Positions 23,773 through 32,169 of a DNA stretch of 64,000 bases are shown piece after piece (within the stretch, counting starts at the first letter, position 1; every line of letters starts with the position of its first letter). The notes beneath the pieces are model-generated. The model did not search any database. It had not been told where the DNA came from and saw only the letters and a program-made list of their open reading frames with translations. Both the position numbers and the translations under genes were made by a program. Source of the DNA: DATAOG01 sp963782885 (GTDB lineage: Bacteria > Pseudomonadota > Alphaproteobacteria > Geminicoccales > Geminicoccaceae); the NCBI GenBank assembly GCA_963782885.1, contig CAWALL010000008.1, positions 682,001 to 746,000 on the forward strand, written 5' to 3'.

Positions 23773-26595
23773 ATGCGTCGTCAGCTCATTCTTGGGGCCA
23801 TTGGTGGTTTTGTCGCCGCGCTGTATCTGACCGGTGCGCTCGACTTTGTCGAACGCCATCTGCACGACCTCCGCAATGGCGTCCTCCCCCGCGCCGCCAG
23901 CGGTGAGATCGTCCTTGTGACGGTTGATCGCCAAAGCCTAGAACGACTGCCCGGGTGGCCATGGCCGCGAGCATATTACGGCACTGTGATTGAGCGGCTC
24001 ATTGATGCCGGCGCGACCAAGATTGCGGTCGCGATCGATTTCAGCACGCCATCAGACGCTCAGAACGATCGACGTTTAGCCGCAGCCCTGGCGCGCGCCG
24101 GACCCCATCGGATAGCGCTTCCCGTGTTTCGCCAACTTGGCGAAGGCGACGAGGTTGACCACGTCGTCGAGCCGCTTGCCCTGTTCCGCCAACACTCGGC
24201 ATTGGCATCGGCCGATCTGTGGCCGGACCAAGATGGTCTGGTCCGTCGTTTCGATGCCTATCAAAATGTGACGGGAGCCTCGATTCCGACCGTCCCCGAG
24301 TGGTTGCTGGGCGAATCAGAGAATCCAGCAAGGGGTAACCTCATCGATTTCAGCATCGAGCCCAGCACTGTCCCGCGCATCAGCTTTGCGGATGTGCTCG
24401 AAGGCAAATTCGACCTCACGCGGGTGGCAGGAAAACGCGTGCTCATCGGCGCCACCGCGGTCGAACTCGGGGACGAAGTCAGTGTCCCTCGCCACCGAAT
24501 GTTACCCGGCACCGTGTTGCAAGCCGTCATCGCGGAAACGATGCTTCAACAACGGGCCATCCGCACCCTCGGGGGTTGGCCTGTCGCCCTGCTTGGCGCC
24601 CTGATGGCGCTCGCCGTCGGCTGGCTCCTGGGCAAACTCGAGTGGCGCCGAGGCACGGCGCTGGTGGTCGCGGCCGTGACGCTCGTGCTATGCGTCGGCC
24701 TCGTGCTTCAGTTGACGGCAGCCATCTCGCTACAGACTTCACCGATCCTCCTGAACATCCTGCTGGCCGCGCTCGCCGGGCAGCTCGATCGTCAGGTCTC
24801 GACGATATTGGCGCAGCGTCTGGCTCTTCGGGGCAAAGACGCTCTTCTGGGCCGTCTGGTCAATAATGTGTTCGATGGCATTGTAGCGTTCGACGATCAA
24901 GGCAAGGTGTTGTCGTGGAACTGTGCTGCCGAGCACATGTTTGGTGACTCGACTGAACAGATCAAGGGACGGCCGCTAGGGGAGTTGTTGCCGCTCTTAC
25001 AGCACAGCCACGCCGCCGAGGGTACACGCACCCCGCGCGAGCTCGTTGCCAAACGAAGTGATGGCAGTCGCTTCCCCGTGGAGGTCGCGGTTAGCACCGC
25101 CGACATGGAAGGCGTGCGGATGGGGATTGCAGTTGTCCGGGACATCACGAAGCGCAAGGCGGACGAGGAACTCGCCCATCAAGCTCTTCACGACAGCCTG
25201 ACCGGGCTGCCGAATCGAGCGTATCTGCTCAACCGGCTCGGGGAAATGATGGTCGACGTCGAGCGCTCGCGCGAGCCGTTCGCTCTGCTGATGGTCGACC
25301 TCGACGGCTTCAAACAGATCAATGATCGGTTTGGCCACTCTACCGGCGACCTGGTCTTACGCGATCTCGCACCGCGCTTACAAGAACCTTTGCGCAGGGA
25401 CGATGTCGTCGCTCGGCTCGGTGGCGATGAATTCGCGATCCTGCTGTCGCCGCCGACCGACGCCAGCGCCTCCTTGGCGATCGCAGGTCGAATCAATCAT
25501 TGCTTGCGCCAACCCCTGCTGGTTGATCGGATGCGCTTCAGGCTGTCCGCAAGCATCGGCATCGCCCTCCATCCGCAGCATGGTCGTAAAGCCAGCCATC
25601 TGCTGCGCCGCGCCGACGCGGCCATGTACACAGCCAAGCGCGATCGGCTCGTCCTGGCCCTGTACGACCCGGACTGCGAGGCGGCGATGATGGATGACTT
25701 CGTGCTGCGGGACGAGCTGGATCGGGCGATCCAGCAGGGCAATCTTTTGTTGCACTATCAGCCCAAGGTCGACGCCCGCACTCTGCGGCTTGTCGGACTG
25801 GAAGCATTGGTGCGCTGGCAGCACCCGGAGTATGGTCTGCTGCCGCCAGACAAGTTCATTCCGCTGGCGGAGGCCACCGATCTGATCCGACCCCTGACCG
25901 ATTGGGTGTTGGATGCCGCAGTCCGCCAACAACGCCTGTGGTTTGAGCGCGGATACGACCTGGTTATTGCCGTCAATCTGTCTGCTAAATCAATTCGGGA
26001 CCCTCAGCTCGTCAATAGATTTCAGGCGGTCTGCGAACGATGGATGGTCCCGCCGGATCGGGTGATGCTAGAGATTACTGAAAGCGCGGTGATTTCGGAT
26101 CCCAAATGCGCTTCGCGAGTACTCAGGCGCCTGGCACGAATTGGCTGCAGGATCGCACTCGATGATTTTGGCACGGGTTATTCATCGCTCGTGCATTTGC
26201 AGACCCTGCCGATCAGTGAGCTCAAGATCGATCGTTCCTTTGTTGCATCGATGTCGACCGAGCAAAATGCCTCAACTATAGTTCAGACTATTATCAATCT
26301 GGCACATACCCTGGGAATGCAGGTCGTCGCTGAGGGCGTCGAGGACCGAGCAACATTCACCAAACTCACGGTGATCGGCTGCGATCAGATCCAAGGTTAT
26401 CTGTTTGGGCGACCGAGGGCCGCCGATGACCTGGAAGAATCACTCCTTGAAAGCTCGCGGTCATCTGGCTCGAGCGACCAGGCGGATCGGCCTAAGAGCA
26501 GACTTGCTGCACTCCTCGCCGCAAGAGTTGGTTCTCTCCGATGCCCACCGGTTGCAGAGTTGGAAGGGGCCTTGAACAAGCCGGGCGCGGCGTGA
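23773..26595 (+). CDS. CHASE2-PAS-GGDEF-EAL cyclic-di-GMP enzyme
   Basis: A membrane-bound 940-residue c-di-GMP protein. Domains in order: N-terminal TM, periplasmic CHASE2 (about 20-255), three TM helices (about 262-345), PAS (about 358-460), GGDEF (motif RLGGDEF near 550) and EAL (from about 650). An RxxD inhibitory site (RRDD) stands five residues before GGDEF. The EAL side keeps LEALVRW, VNLSAKS, LEITES, ALDDFGTGYSSL, LKIDRSF and AEGVED, so both cyclase and phosphodiesterase could be active. ATG 23773 is three bases after the FecR stop; a TTG at 23767 overlapping that stop is an alternative. The tight coupling implies one operon and one sensory unit. Confidence 0.92.
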   Translation: MRRQLILGAIGGFVAALYLTGALDFVERHLHDLRNGVLPRAASGEIVLVTVDRQSLERLPGWPWPRAYYGTVIERLIDAGATKIAVAIDFSTPSDAQNDRRLAAALARAGPHRIALPVFRQLGEGDEVDHVVEPLALFRQHSALASADLWPDQDGLVRRFDAYQNVTGASIPTVPEWLLGESENPARGNLIDFSIEPSTVPRISFADVLEGKFDLTRVAGKRVLIGATAVELGDEVSVPRHRMLPGTVLQAVIAETMLQQRAIRTLGGWPVALLGALMALAVGWLLGKLEWRRGTALVVAAVTLVLCVGLVLQLTAAISLQTSPILLNILLAALAGQLDRQVSTILAQRLALRGKDALLGRLVNNVFDGIVAFDDQGKVLSWNCAAEHMFGDSTEQIKGRPLGELLPLLQHSHAAEGTRTPRELVAKRSDGSRFPVEVAVSTADMEGVRMGIAVVRDITKRKADEELAHQALHDSLTGLPNRAYLLNRLGEMMVDVERSREPFALLMVDLDGFKQINDRFGHSTGDLVLRDLAPRLQEPLRRDDVVARLGGDEFAILLSPPTDASASLAIAGRINHCLRQPLLVDRMRFRLSASIGIALHPQHGRKASHLLRRADAAMYTAKRDRLVLALYDPDCEAAMMDDFVLRDELDRAIQQGNLLLHYQPKVDARTLRLVGLEALVRWQHPEYGLLPPDKFIPLAEATDLIRPLTDWVLDAAVRQQRLWFERGYDLVIAVNLSAKSIRDPQLVNRFQAVCERWMVPPDRVMLEITESAVISDPKCASRVLRRLARIGCRIALDDFGTGYSSLVHLQTLPISELKIDRSFVASMSTEQNASTIVQTIINLAHTLGMQVVAEGVEDRATFTKLTVIGCDQIQGYLFGRPRAADDLEESLLESSRSSGSSDQADRPKSRLAALLAARVGSLRCPPVAELEGALNKPGAA

Positions 26596-26925
26596 GGATC
26601 TGCGAGTGGGCACTGGGGCACTGGCCCGTCGTTCGTCGCTAAGTGCAGCAACTCCACCGCCGGTACGGATTTCATCGAGAGCTTGACACGGCTCAGGGAC
26701 GCCAAGGCGTGACTGGGAGACGACTCTAAGAGCCGATCTTTCGCATGGCGCCCCGACCGTCCGCAAAGGGACCGGTAGCGGACTCCGACGTCGAGATCGC
26801 TTGATCGTTCGAGATGCGGCGCGGCCAAGAGCGGGTCTGAGCTCAATCCCTCATTAACCTCGGCCAGCTAATAGGGAGCGCGCGCACGGGGTGCGCCTGG
26901 ATCGGGCGATCCAGCAGACCGCCGA
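26596..26925. other. Intergenic with two adjacent hairpins
   Basis: No gene is recognised. Near its right end are two perfect small dyads side by side: GCGCAC-GGG-GTGCGC (26882-26896) and CTGGATCG-GG-CGATCCAG (26897-26914). They lie just before the PA2779-like gene and could be a terminator for the upstream gene or a leader structure. The second dyad is part of a 21-base sequence that also occurs inside the upstream EAL coding region. Confidence 0.4.
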
Positions 26926-26943
26926 ATGGGGAATGCACGCGCT

Positions 26944-27354
26944 ATGATGGCTGTCCCTTCGCCGCGCCGGTTGGTGGCGCTGACCCTGGCCGTGGTCATG
27001 TTCGCGCTGACCGGGCCGATCGATGTCGCCCGCGCCGCCCTGGTGACGACCGAGCAGGCGATCGAGCCGGCGGTCCAGGTCGATGCGCGCGCCCGCGTGG
27101 CCGCCTTCCTGGCCCGCGACGACGTCCGCCAGCAGATGGTGGCGCTCGGCGTCGACCCGGCCGAGGCGGTCGATCGGGTCGCCAGCCTGTCCGATGCCGA
27201 GGTCCAGAGGATCGCCGGCCAGCTCGACCGGCTGCCGGCGGGCGGGGACGCCATCGTCGCGGTGATCGGCGCCGCCGTGTTCATCTTCCTGGTGCTGCTG
27301 ATCACCGACCTGCTCGGCCTGACCCACGTCTTTCCGTTCATCAACCACCACTGA
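26944..27354 (+). CDS. PA2779-family protein
   Basis: A 136-residue protein with an N-terminal signal or anchor helix (LVALTLAVVMFALTG) and a C-terminal transmembrane segment (VAVIGAAVFIFLVLLITDLL) ending in VFPFINHH. The central part has the family pattern VAAFLARDDVRQQMVALGVD followed by PAEAVDRVASLSDAEV. This is the PA2779 family, of unknown biochemical role, which almost always neighbours a PA2778-type cysteine peptidase, as here (two bases apart). An upstream ATG at 26926 is possible; 26944 is preferred because GGGGA lies ten bases before it. Confidence 0.85.
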   Translation: MMAVPSPRRLVALTLAVVMFALTGPIDVARAALVTTEQAIEPAVQVDARARVAAFLARDDVRQQMVALGVDPAEAVDRVASLSDAEVQRIAGQLDRLPAGGDAIVAVIGAAVFIFLVLLITDLLGLTHVFPFINHH

Positions 27355-27356
27355 CG

Positions 27357-28382
27357 ATGGCACGCGGGCGCCTGGGCGTCGCGGCTCTGGCCGCGCTGGG
27401 CCTGGCCGCCTGCGCGACCCCGGCCGCGGTCGAGCGCGCGGCGCTGCGCCCGGCGCTGCCGGAGCGGGCCGAGGTCGCGGGCGTCCCGTTCGAGCCCCAG
27501 GACGAGCTCTGGTGCGGGCCGGCAGCACTCGCGATGGCGCTCAGCTGGTCGGGCCCGCGGGTCACGCAGGCGGAGCTGGCGCCCGCGGTCTATACGCCCG
27601 GGCGCGCCGGCACGCTCCAGTCCGACCTGCTGGCCGCCGCCCGCAGCCACGGCCGGCTCGCGGTCCCGGTCGCCGAGCTCGGCGATCTGATGGCCGAGCT
27701 GGCGGCCGGCCATCCGGTGCTGGTGCTGCAGAACCTCGGCCTCGGCTGGTGGCCGGTCTGGCACTACGCGCTCGCGGTCGGCTACGACCGCACCGCCGGC
27801 GACCTCGTGCTCCGCTCCGGCCTCGAGGCGCGCCAGCGCATCGCGCTCGCGACCTTCGAGCGGACCTGGGCGCGCGCCGGGCACTGGGGCCTCGTGATCC
27901 TGCCGCCGGACCGGTTGCCCGCGAGCGCCGGCCCGGCGCAGGTCGTGCCGGCCGCCGCCGCCCTCGAGCGGGCCGGCCGCCTCGCGGCCGCCAGGGTCGC
28001 CTACGACACGATCCTCGAGCGCTGGCCGGACGACGCCACCGCCCGGCTCGGGCGCGGCAACGTCCGCTACGCCGAGGGCGACCTCGAGGGCGCCGAACGC
28101 GCGTTCCGGGACGCGGCGTCGAGCGATCCCGAGAGCGGCGCCGCCTGGAACAATCTCGCCCAGGTCCTGCTCGAGCGCGGCGAGCCCGAGGCCGCGCTCG
28201 ACGCCGCGCGCCGCGCGGTCGCGCTGGGCGGCCCGCTGGCGCCGACCTACCAGACGACGCTCGGCCAGATCGAGGACGCGCTGCCGACGCCCCGGCGATC
28301 GCCCGCCGCGGACGCGCCCGCCACAGCCGCCACAGCCGCCCCACGCGCCAAGCCCCCCGACGCCCACATCGCCGCCCGCTGA
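27357..28382 (+). CDS. PA2778-family C39-like cysteine peptidase with TPR region
   Basis: A 341-residue lipoprotein (signal ending GLAAC). A C39-like papain-fold domain spans about residues 40-185: the active-site Cys is in DELWCGPAALAMALSWSG and the His in PVWHYALAVGYD. After it come TPR-type helices (about 200-300: YDTILERWPDDATARLGRGN, WNNLAQVLLERGEPEAALD) and an Ala/Pro-rich tail. It follows the PA2779-like gene with a two-base gap, so the pair is translationally coupled. It probably acts in the periplasm on a partner membrane protein; the target is unknown. Confidence 0.87.
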   Translation: MARGRLGVAALAALGLAACATPAAVERAALRPALPERAEVAGVPFEPQDELWCGPAALAMALSWSGPRVTQAELAPAVYTPGRAGTLQSDLLAAARSHGRLAVPVAELGDLMAELAAGHPVLVLQNLGLGWWPVWHYALAVGYDRTAGDLVLRSGLEARQRIALATFERTWARAGHWGLVILPPDRLPASAGPAQVVPAAAALERAGRLAAARVAYDTILERWPDDATARLGRGNVRYAEGDLEGAERAFRDAASSDPESGAAWNNLAQVLLERGEPEAALDAARRAVALGGPLAPTYQTTLGQIEDALPTPRRSPAADAPATAATAAPRAKPPDAHIAAR

Positions 28383-28573
28383 GCGCGCCGACGGCGCGCC
28401 CGGCGGCGTCGTGCGCCCGGGCGAGCGCCCGGCCATCGCGTTTTCCGCCTGCGCGCGGCTCCCGACGTCGGGCCGGAGGCGCGCCCGCCCGGTCCGGCCC
28501 GCGCGGGGCTGTTCAAGCCTGGCGCCAGCCGGCAGGATGCGCGCAGCGCGGCCCTGATCCTGGGAGGTGGCAC

Positions 28574-29500
28574 GTGGCGCTGATGTTTTTGAGCCCGGAC
28601 GATCCGGCCGAGGCCTGGCGGCGCGAGCTCCTGGCCCGCATGCCCGAGCTCGAGGTCGAGATCTGGCCCGAGGTCGGCGACCCCGCGGCGATCGATCTCG
28701 CGCTGGTCTGGCGGGCGCCGCCGGGCGAGCTCGCCCGCTACCCGAACCTGAAGGTGATCCTCTCGCTCGGCGCCGGCATCGAGTGGCTGGTCGCCGACCC
28801 CTCCGTCCCCGACGTCCCGATCGCGCGCATGGTCGACCCCTCGCTGACCCGCACGATGACCGAGTACGTGCTGCTCGCGGTCCTCCGCCATCACCGCGAG
28901 TTCGACCGCTTCGAGCGCGCCCAGCGCGCCCGCGACTGGGCCTACCGCTTTCCGCCCCAGGCCGCCGACCGCCGGGTCGGGATCATGGGCCTGGGCGAGC
29001 TCGGCGCCGCGGCCGCCCACGAGCTCGTCCGCCACGGCTTTGCCGTCGCCGGCTGGAGCCGCACTGGCAAGGCGCTGCCCGATGTCACCGACTACGTCGG
29101 CCGCAGCGAGCTGCACGCGTTCCTGCACCAGACCGACATTCTGGTCTGCCTGCTGCCGCTCACGGCCGACACCCGCGGCATCCTCGACGCCGAGACCTTC
29201 GCGAGCCTGCCGCACGGCGCCTGCGTGATCAACGCCGCCCGCGGCGCCCACCTGGTCGAACCCGACCTGCTCGCCGCCCTCGGGAGTGGCCACCTCGCCG
29301 GCGCCACCCTCGATGTCTTCCAGACCGAGCCGCTGCCCCCGGAAAACCCGCTCTGGAGCCACCCCAAGGTCCTGATCACGCCCCACGTCGCCAGCTACTG
29401 CCTGCCCGCGACCGCCGCCGACGGCGTGGTCGACAACATCCGCCGCGCCCGGGCCGGCCAGCCGCTCCGCCACCAGGTCGACCGCACCCGCGGCTATTGA
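28574..29500 (+). CDS. ghrA: Glyoxylate/hydroxypyruvate reductase A
   Basis: A 308-residue D-2-hydroxyacid dehydrogenase. It reduces glyoxylate and hydroxypyruvate with NADPH. Features: IRM-type substrate loop region (VDPSLTRTMTEYVLLAVLRH), dinucleotide motif GIMGLGELGAAAAHELVRHG, catalytic Arg in INAARGAHLVEPDLL, Glu in DVFQTEPLPP and His in LITPHVAS. Length matches GhrA (about 312). GTG 28574 is chosen because GGGAGGTGG ends three bases before it; ATG three codons later is also possible. Confidence 0.9.
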   Translation: MALMFLSPDDPAEAWRRELLARMPELEVEIWPEVGDPAAIDLALVWRAPPGELARYPNLKVILSLGAGIEWLVADPSVPDVPIARMVDPSLTRTMTEYVLLAVLRHHREFDRFERAQRARDWAYRFPPQAADRRVGIMGLGELGAAAAHELVRHGFAVAGWSRTGKALPDVTDYVGRSELHAFLHQTDILVCLLPLTADTRGILDAETFASLPHGACVINAARGAHLVEPDLLAALGSGHLAGATLDVFQTEPLPPENPLWSHPKVLITPHVASYCLPATAADGVVDNIRRARAGQPLRHQVDRTRGY

Positions 29501-29625
29501 CCCGGCGGCTGCCCCGCCCGACCGCCCGCGATCCGCCCGTCCAGGGCCGGCTCGCGACCCGCGAGCGTCGCGCCCACCCCCTATCCCGAACTCCAGAGTC
29601 ACGAAAAACGCTGGAGCCCGCCGCC

Positions 29626-29955
29626 ATGCGCCTTCCCGCCCTCCTCGCCCTGGCCCTTGCGCTCGCCGCCTGCGCCGACCAGCGCGCGAGCGACGTCCTG
29701 CCCGGCGAGCGCTCCGCGACCGGCACCGCGCGCCAGGTTCTCAACGGCGTCGGCACGCCGGTCTACGCGGTCGTCAAGGGGGCGAGCTGCGTTGCGACCG
29801 GCGTGGTCGCGATCCCCGCCGCGACCGCCTTCCAGGTCACCGGCAACCCCCAGGACCGCGGCCTCGCGGACGACACCTACAAAACCGTCGGCCGCGTCTG
29901 CGGCGGCTCGTACAAGCTCGGCGCCCCACCCGAGGGCGTGCCCCCGAGCCAGTGA
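29626..29955 (+). CDS. Small lipoprotein of unknown function
   Basis: A 109-residue protein with a lipoprotein signal (LLALALALAAC, lipidated Cys at residue 16). The mature part has two further Cys (GASCVATG, GRVCGGSYK) and a hydrophobic stretch VATGVVAIPAATAFQV that could be membrane associated. The gene ends directly against the stop of the convergent DUF4231 gene. I do not recognise the family. Confidence 0.65.
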   Translation: MRLPALLALALALAACADQRASDVLPGERSATGTARQVLNGVGTPVYAVVKGASCVATGVVAIPAATAFQVTGNPQDRGLADDTYKTVGRVCGGSYKLGAPPEGVPPSQ

Positions 29956-30528
29956 TCACGACAAGCCGCTGACGGTTCGTGACCCGCCCGTCGGGTTCGC
30001 GCCACCCGGCCCGCCGGCCTTCGCCTCGCCGCCATCCTCTCGTCCGCCGCCGCCCCGGCTCTGCCAGTAGAGCTGCTGCTCCTCGGCGATGATCTCTTCG
30101 ATCGCCTCGACAAACCGCAGATACGCCTGGTCCTCGTCCGCAATCTCCCGATAGGCGCCGGCGCCGTTGATGTAGAGACGATATTCGCGCTTCATCCGCT
30201 CCGACGCCTTGCGGTAGCCGAGCCAGATCTCATCGAAATTGCCGATCCGCTCGATCCCCTTGGCCAGGACCACGATCAGGCCGAGCGCGCCGGTGACGAG
30301 CTTCACCGGGAAGTTGGCCGGGATGATCTGGGCGGCGGTGGTGAGCCCGCCGGCCGCCAGCACCACGAACGCGAGCCACTGCGACCACTGTTTGTAGCGG
30401 CCGGCTTTCCGGGCGTACCAGTCGCGCTGATTTTCCAGATGCTCGCCGAGATACCGCTTGGCCCGCGCGACCCGCCCGGCCGTGCGGTCGTCGGTCGCCG
30501 CCTCCGTCAAGGTCGCTTCGTTGCCCAT
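29956..30528 (-). CDS. DUF4231 (SLATT-like) two-TM protein
   Basis: A 190-residue membrane protein. After a charged helix (YLGEHLENQRDWYARKAGRY) come two adjacent TM helices (LAFVVLAAGGLTTAAQIIP and LVTGALGLIVVLAKGIERI at about residues 50-95) and a long cytoplasmic helix (EIWLGYRKASERMKREYRLY, IEEIIAEEQQLYWQS) with a Gly-rich tail. This is the DUF4231 pattern, usually placed among SLATT two-TM proteins predicted to be membrane-acting effectors in nucleotide- or NTPase-controlled conflict systems. It begins 15 bases after the stop of the TIR-STAND-TPR gene on the same strand, so the two form an operon. This gene itself appears intact. Confidence 0.8.
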   Translation of the reverse strand: MGNEATLTEAATDDRTAGRVARAKRYLGEHLENQRDWYARKAGRYKQWSQWLAFVVLAAGGLTTAAQIIPANFPVKLVTGALGLIVVLAKGIERIGNFDEIWLGYRKASERMKREYRLYINGAGAYREIADEDQAYLRFVEAIEEIIAEEQQLYWQSRGGGGREDGGEAKAGGPGGANPTGGSRTVSGLS

Positions 30529-30543
30529 GGCGCCAATTCCCAG

Positions 30544-31425
30544 CTACCCGACCTCGGCTTCCAGCGCCTCGACCTCCGGCCGCCGCCGGCCGTAGCCGGT
30601 TTCTTCCACGAGCCGCCTCGCCTCGACGACCTGCTCGCGCCCCCTTTCCCGATCGCCCTCCGCGAGCGCGAGCCGGGCATATTCGAGATGGGCATCGCAC
30701 TGAAAGAGCCGCATCTCGGAGCGCCTTGCGATCCGCATCGCTTCGTCCAGATCCTGCTTGGCGGCCGGGAGATCGCAGGTCTCCCGGAACAGCCCCGCGC
30801 GCGCCAGCAAGCCACGTGGCAGGTAGTGCATCGTACCCGCTTGGCGCAGTCCGTCGACCGCTTGGTTGAGCTGCATCATGGCCTTTTTAAACTCGCCCAC
30901 CGCTAGCGCGGCCCGGCCAAGGGAGAGGTGACCTAGGCCGAGGTCGAGCAGCTTACGACTGCCACCCAGCACGACCTCGAGCGCATACGCCGCTCGCCCG
31001 CGCGCCTCAGCAGCCCGGCCCCGAGCGAGCAGCAGATCGCAATACCGATAGCTCGGGATTGAGTAGAGCCGTGGGAACTTCGGCTGCCGGGACACCTGCA
31101 GCGCCTCCGCCTCTTGGAGCAGTTCCTCCGCACGCGTCGGCTGGCCCGCTTGGTGCAGCGCATCCGACAAAGCTGTACGTAAATCCATGCGCCGAGCAAG
31201 GTCTTTACTGCGGTCGGCGAGGTCGAACTTCCATCTTCCCGATGGCCATTGCCTCGGCGATGTTGCCCAGCGTCAGATGCAGCTCAGAGAGATTGTTTGC
31301 TCGAACGGCTGCTTCCTTGAAATCCTGCATCACGACGCACGCGTCGAGCGATGCTTTCATTGGCGGCACCGCGTCCCGCAGCCGTCCGAGCGCGCGGAGA
31401 TCGAATGGCGGCGGCATTCAGCAGG
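30544..31425 (-). pseudogene. 3' part of the broken TIR-STAND gene: TPR-like repeats
   Basis: Successive frames encode a continuous TPR-like superhelix: FDLRALGRLRDAVPPMKASL, NNLSELHLTLGNIAEAMAIG, then in another frame FDLADRSKDLARRMDLRTAL and RALSDALHQAG-type repeats to VEALEAEVG. A frame change near 31225-31240 separates the two groups, and another near 31410-31440 separates them from the piece upstream. Helix spacing of about 40 residues and the YCDLLLARG motif fit the sensor region of STAND proteins. The frame changes mean no full-length product can be made. Confidence 0.7.
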
Positions 31426-32169
31426 AACGCCTGAGTCGGATTCAGTCAGCGTCGGCACTGGTTTCTCGAACGGCGGATCGAACAGGCCGGCGAGCGCCGC
31501 CAGATCCTGACCGAAGGCGCCGAGCTTCCTGGTGGCGTAGAACTCGTTCGTCCTGCTGATCCGCGCCCAGTACACCTTCTCAGCAGCTTCCTGATACCGT
31601 CCCGCTTGGCAACCGTGGTGCATCGCCTGGAACAGCAGCGCCATCTCGGTAAGCGTGTCGGGCAGCTCCTTAGCGCTGTCCCGCAGGAGCTCGTACAGCC
31701 GCCCGTGCCCCGCCCGCCACGCCTCCGGTTTTTCCGCCTTTAGCCGCTCCCCGAAATGCTCCCGCACCAGCGGATGCGCGTCGATCTCGTCGGGCGCGTG
31801 GTGGCTCGCCGGGGCGAACAGGCCCAGAAGCCGTAGGCTTTCGATTTCCTCTTTCCGGTCTTCCGATGAGAGAGCCACCAGATGTTCGGTGAGACCGGCG
31901 ATCGCCGGCGGCTCTATCAGGGCGGCTATGGCTTTGGCATCGGCCGGGCGATCGAAAAGACCGAGAAGGGCGAGCAGATTGGCCTTGGGGCCGTCACCAA
32001 AGCGCTCGGCGAAGGCCTGCATAAGTCGACGGGGATGGCGGCCTTCCTTCAGCGGAATGTCGAGATCGGGGATGGCCTCGGCGCGGCGGATGTGGTGGTC
32101 GTGCCACAGGCCGATCCAGGCGCCAAGCAACTTAATGGCGTAGGCATGATTGCCGAAGGCTTTGACGGC
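31426..32169 (-). pseudogene. Middle part of the broken TIR-STAND gene
   Basis: From the left edge of the IS1595 copy the frame continues the STAND protein: LLGAWIGLWHDHHIRRAEAI, then LMQAFAERFGDGPKANLLAL, LLGLFAPASHH and a helical region with MALLFQAMHHGCQAGRYQEA. These are the winged-helix and arm segments that follow the NTPase in STAND proteins. Reading on to 31357 in this frame gives nonsense after TLTESD; the homologous continuation (QAFLLNAAA, then FDLRALGRL) needs two single-base frame changes between about 31440 and 31410. Confidence 0.72.
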
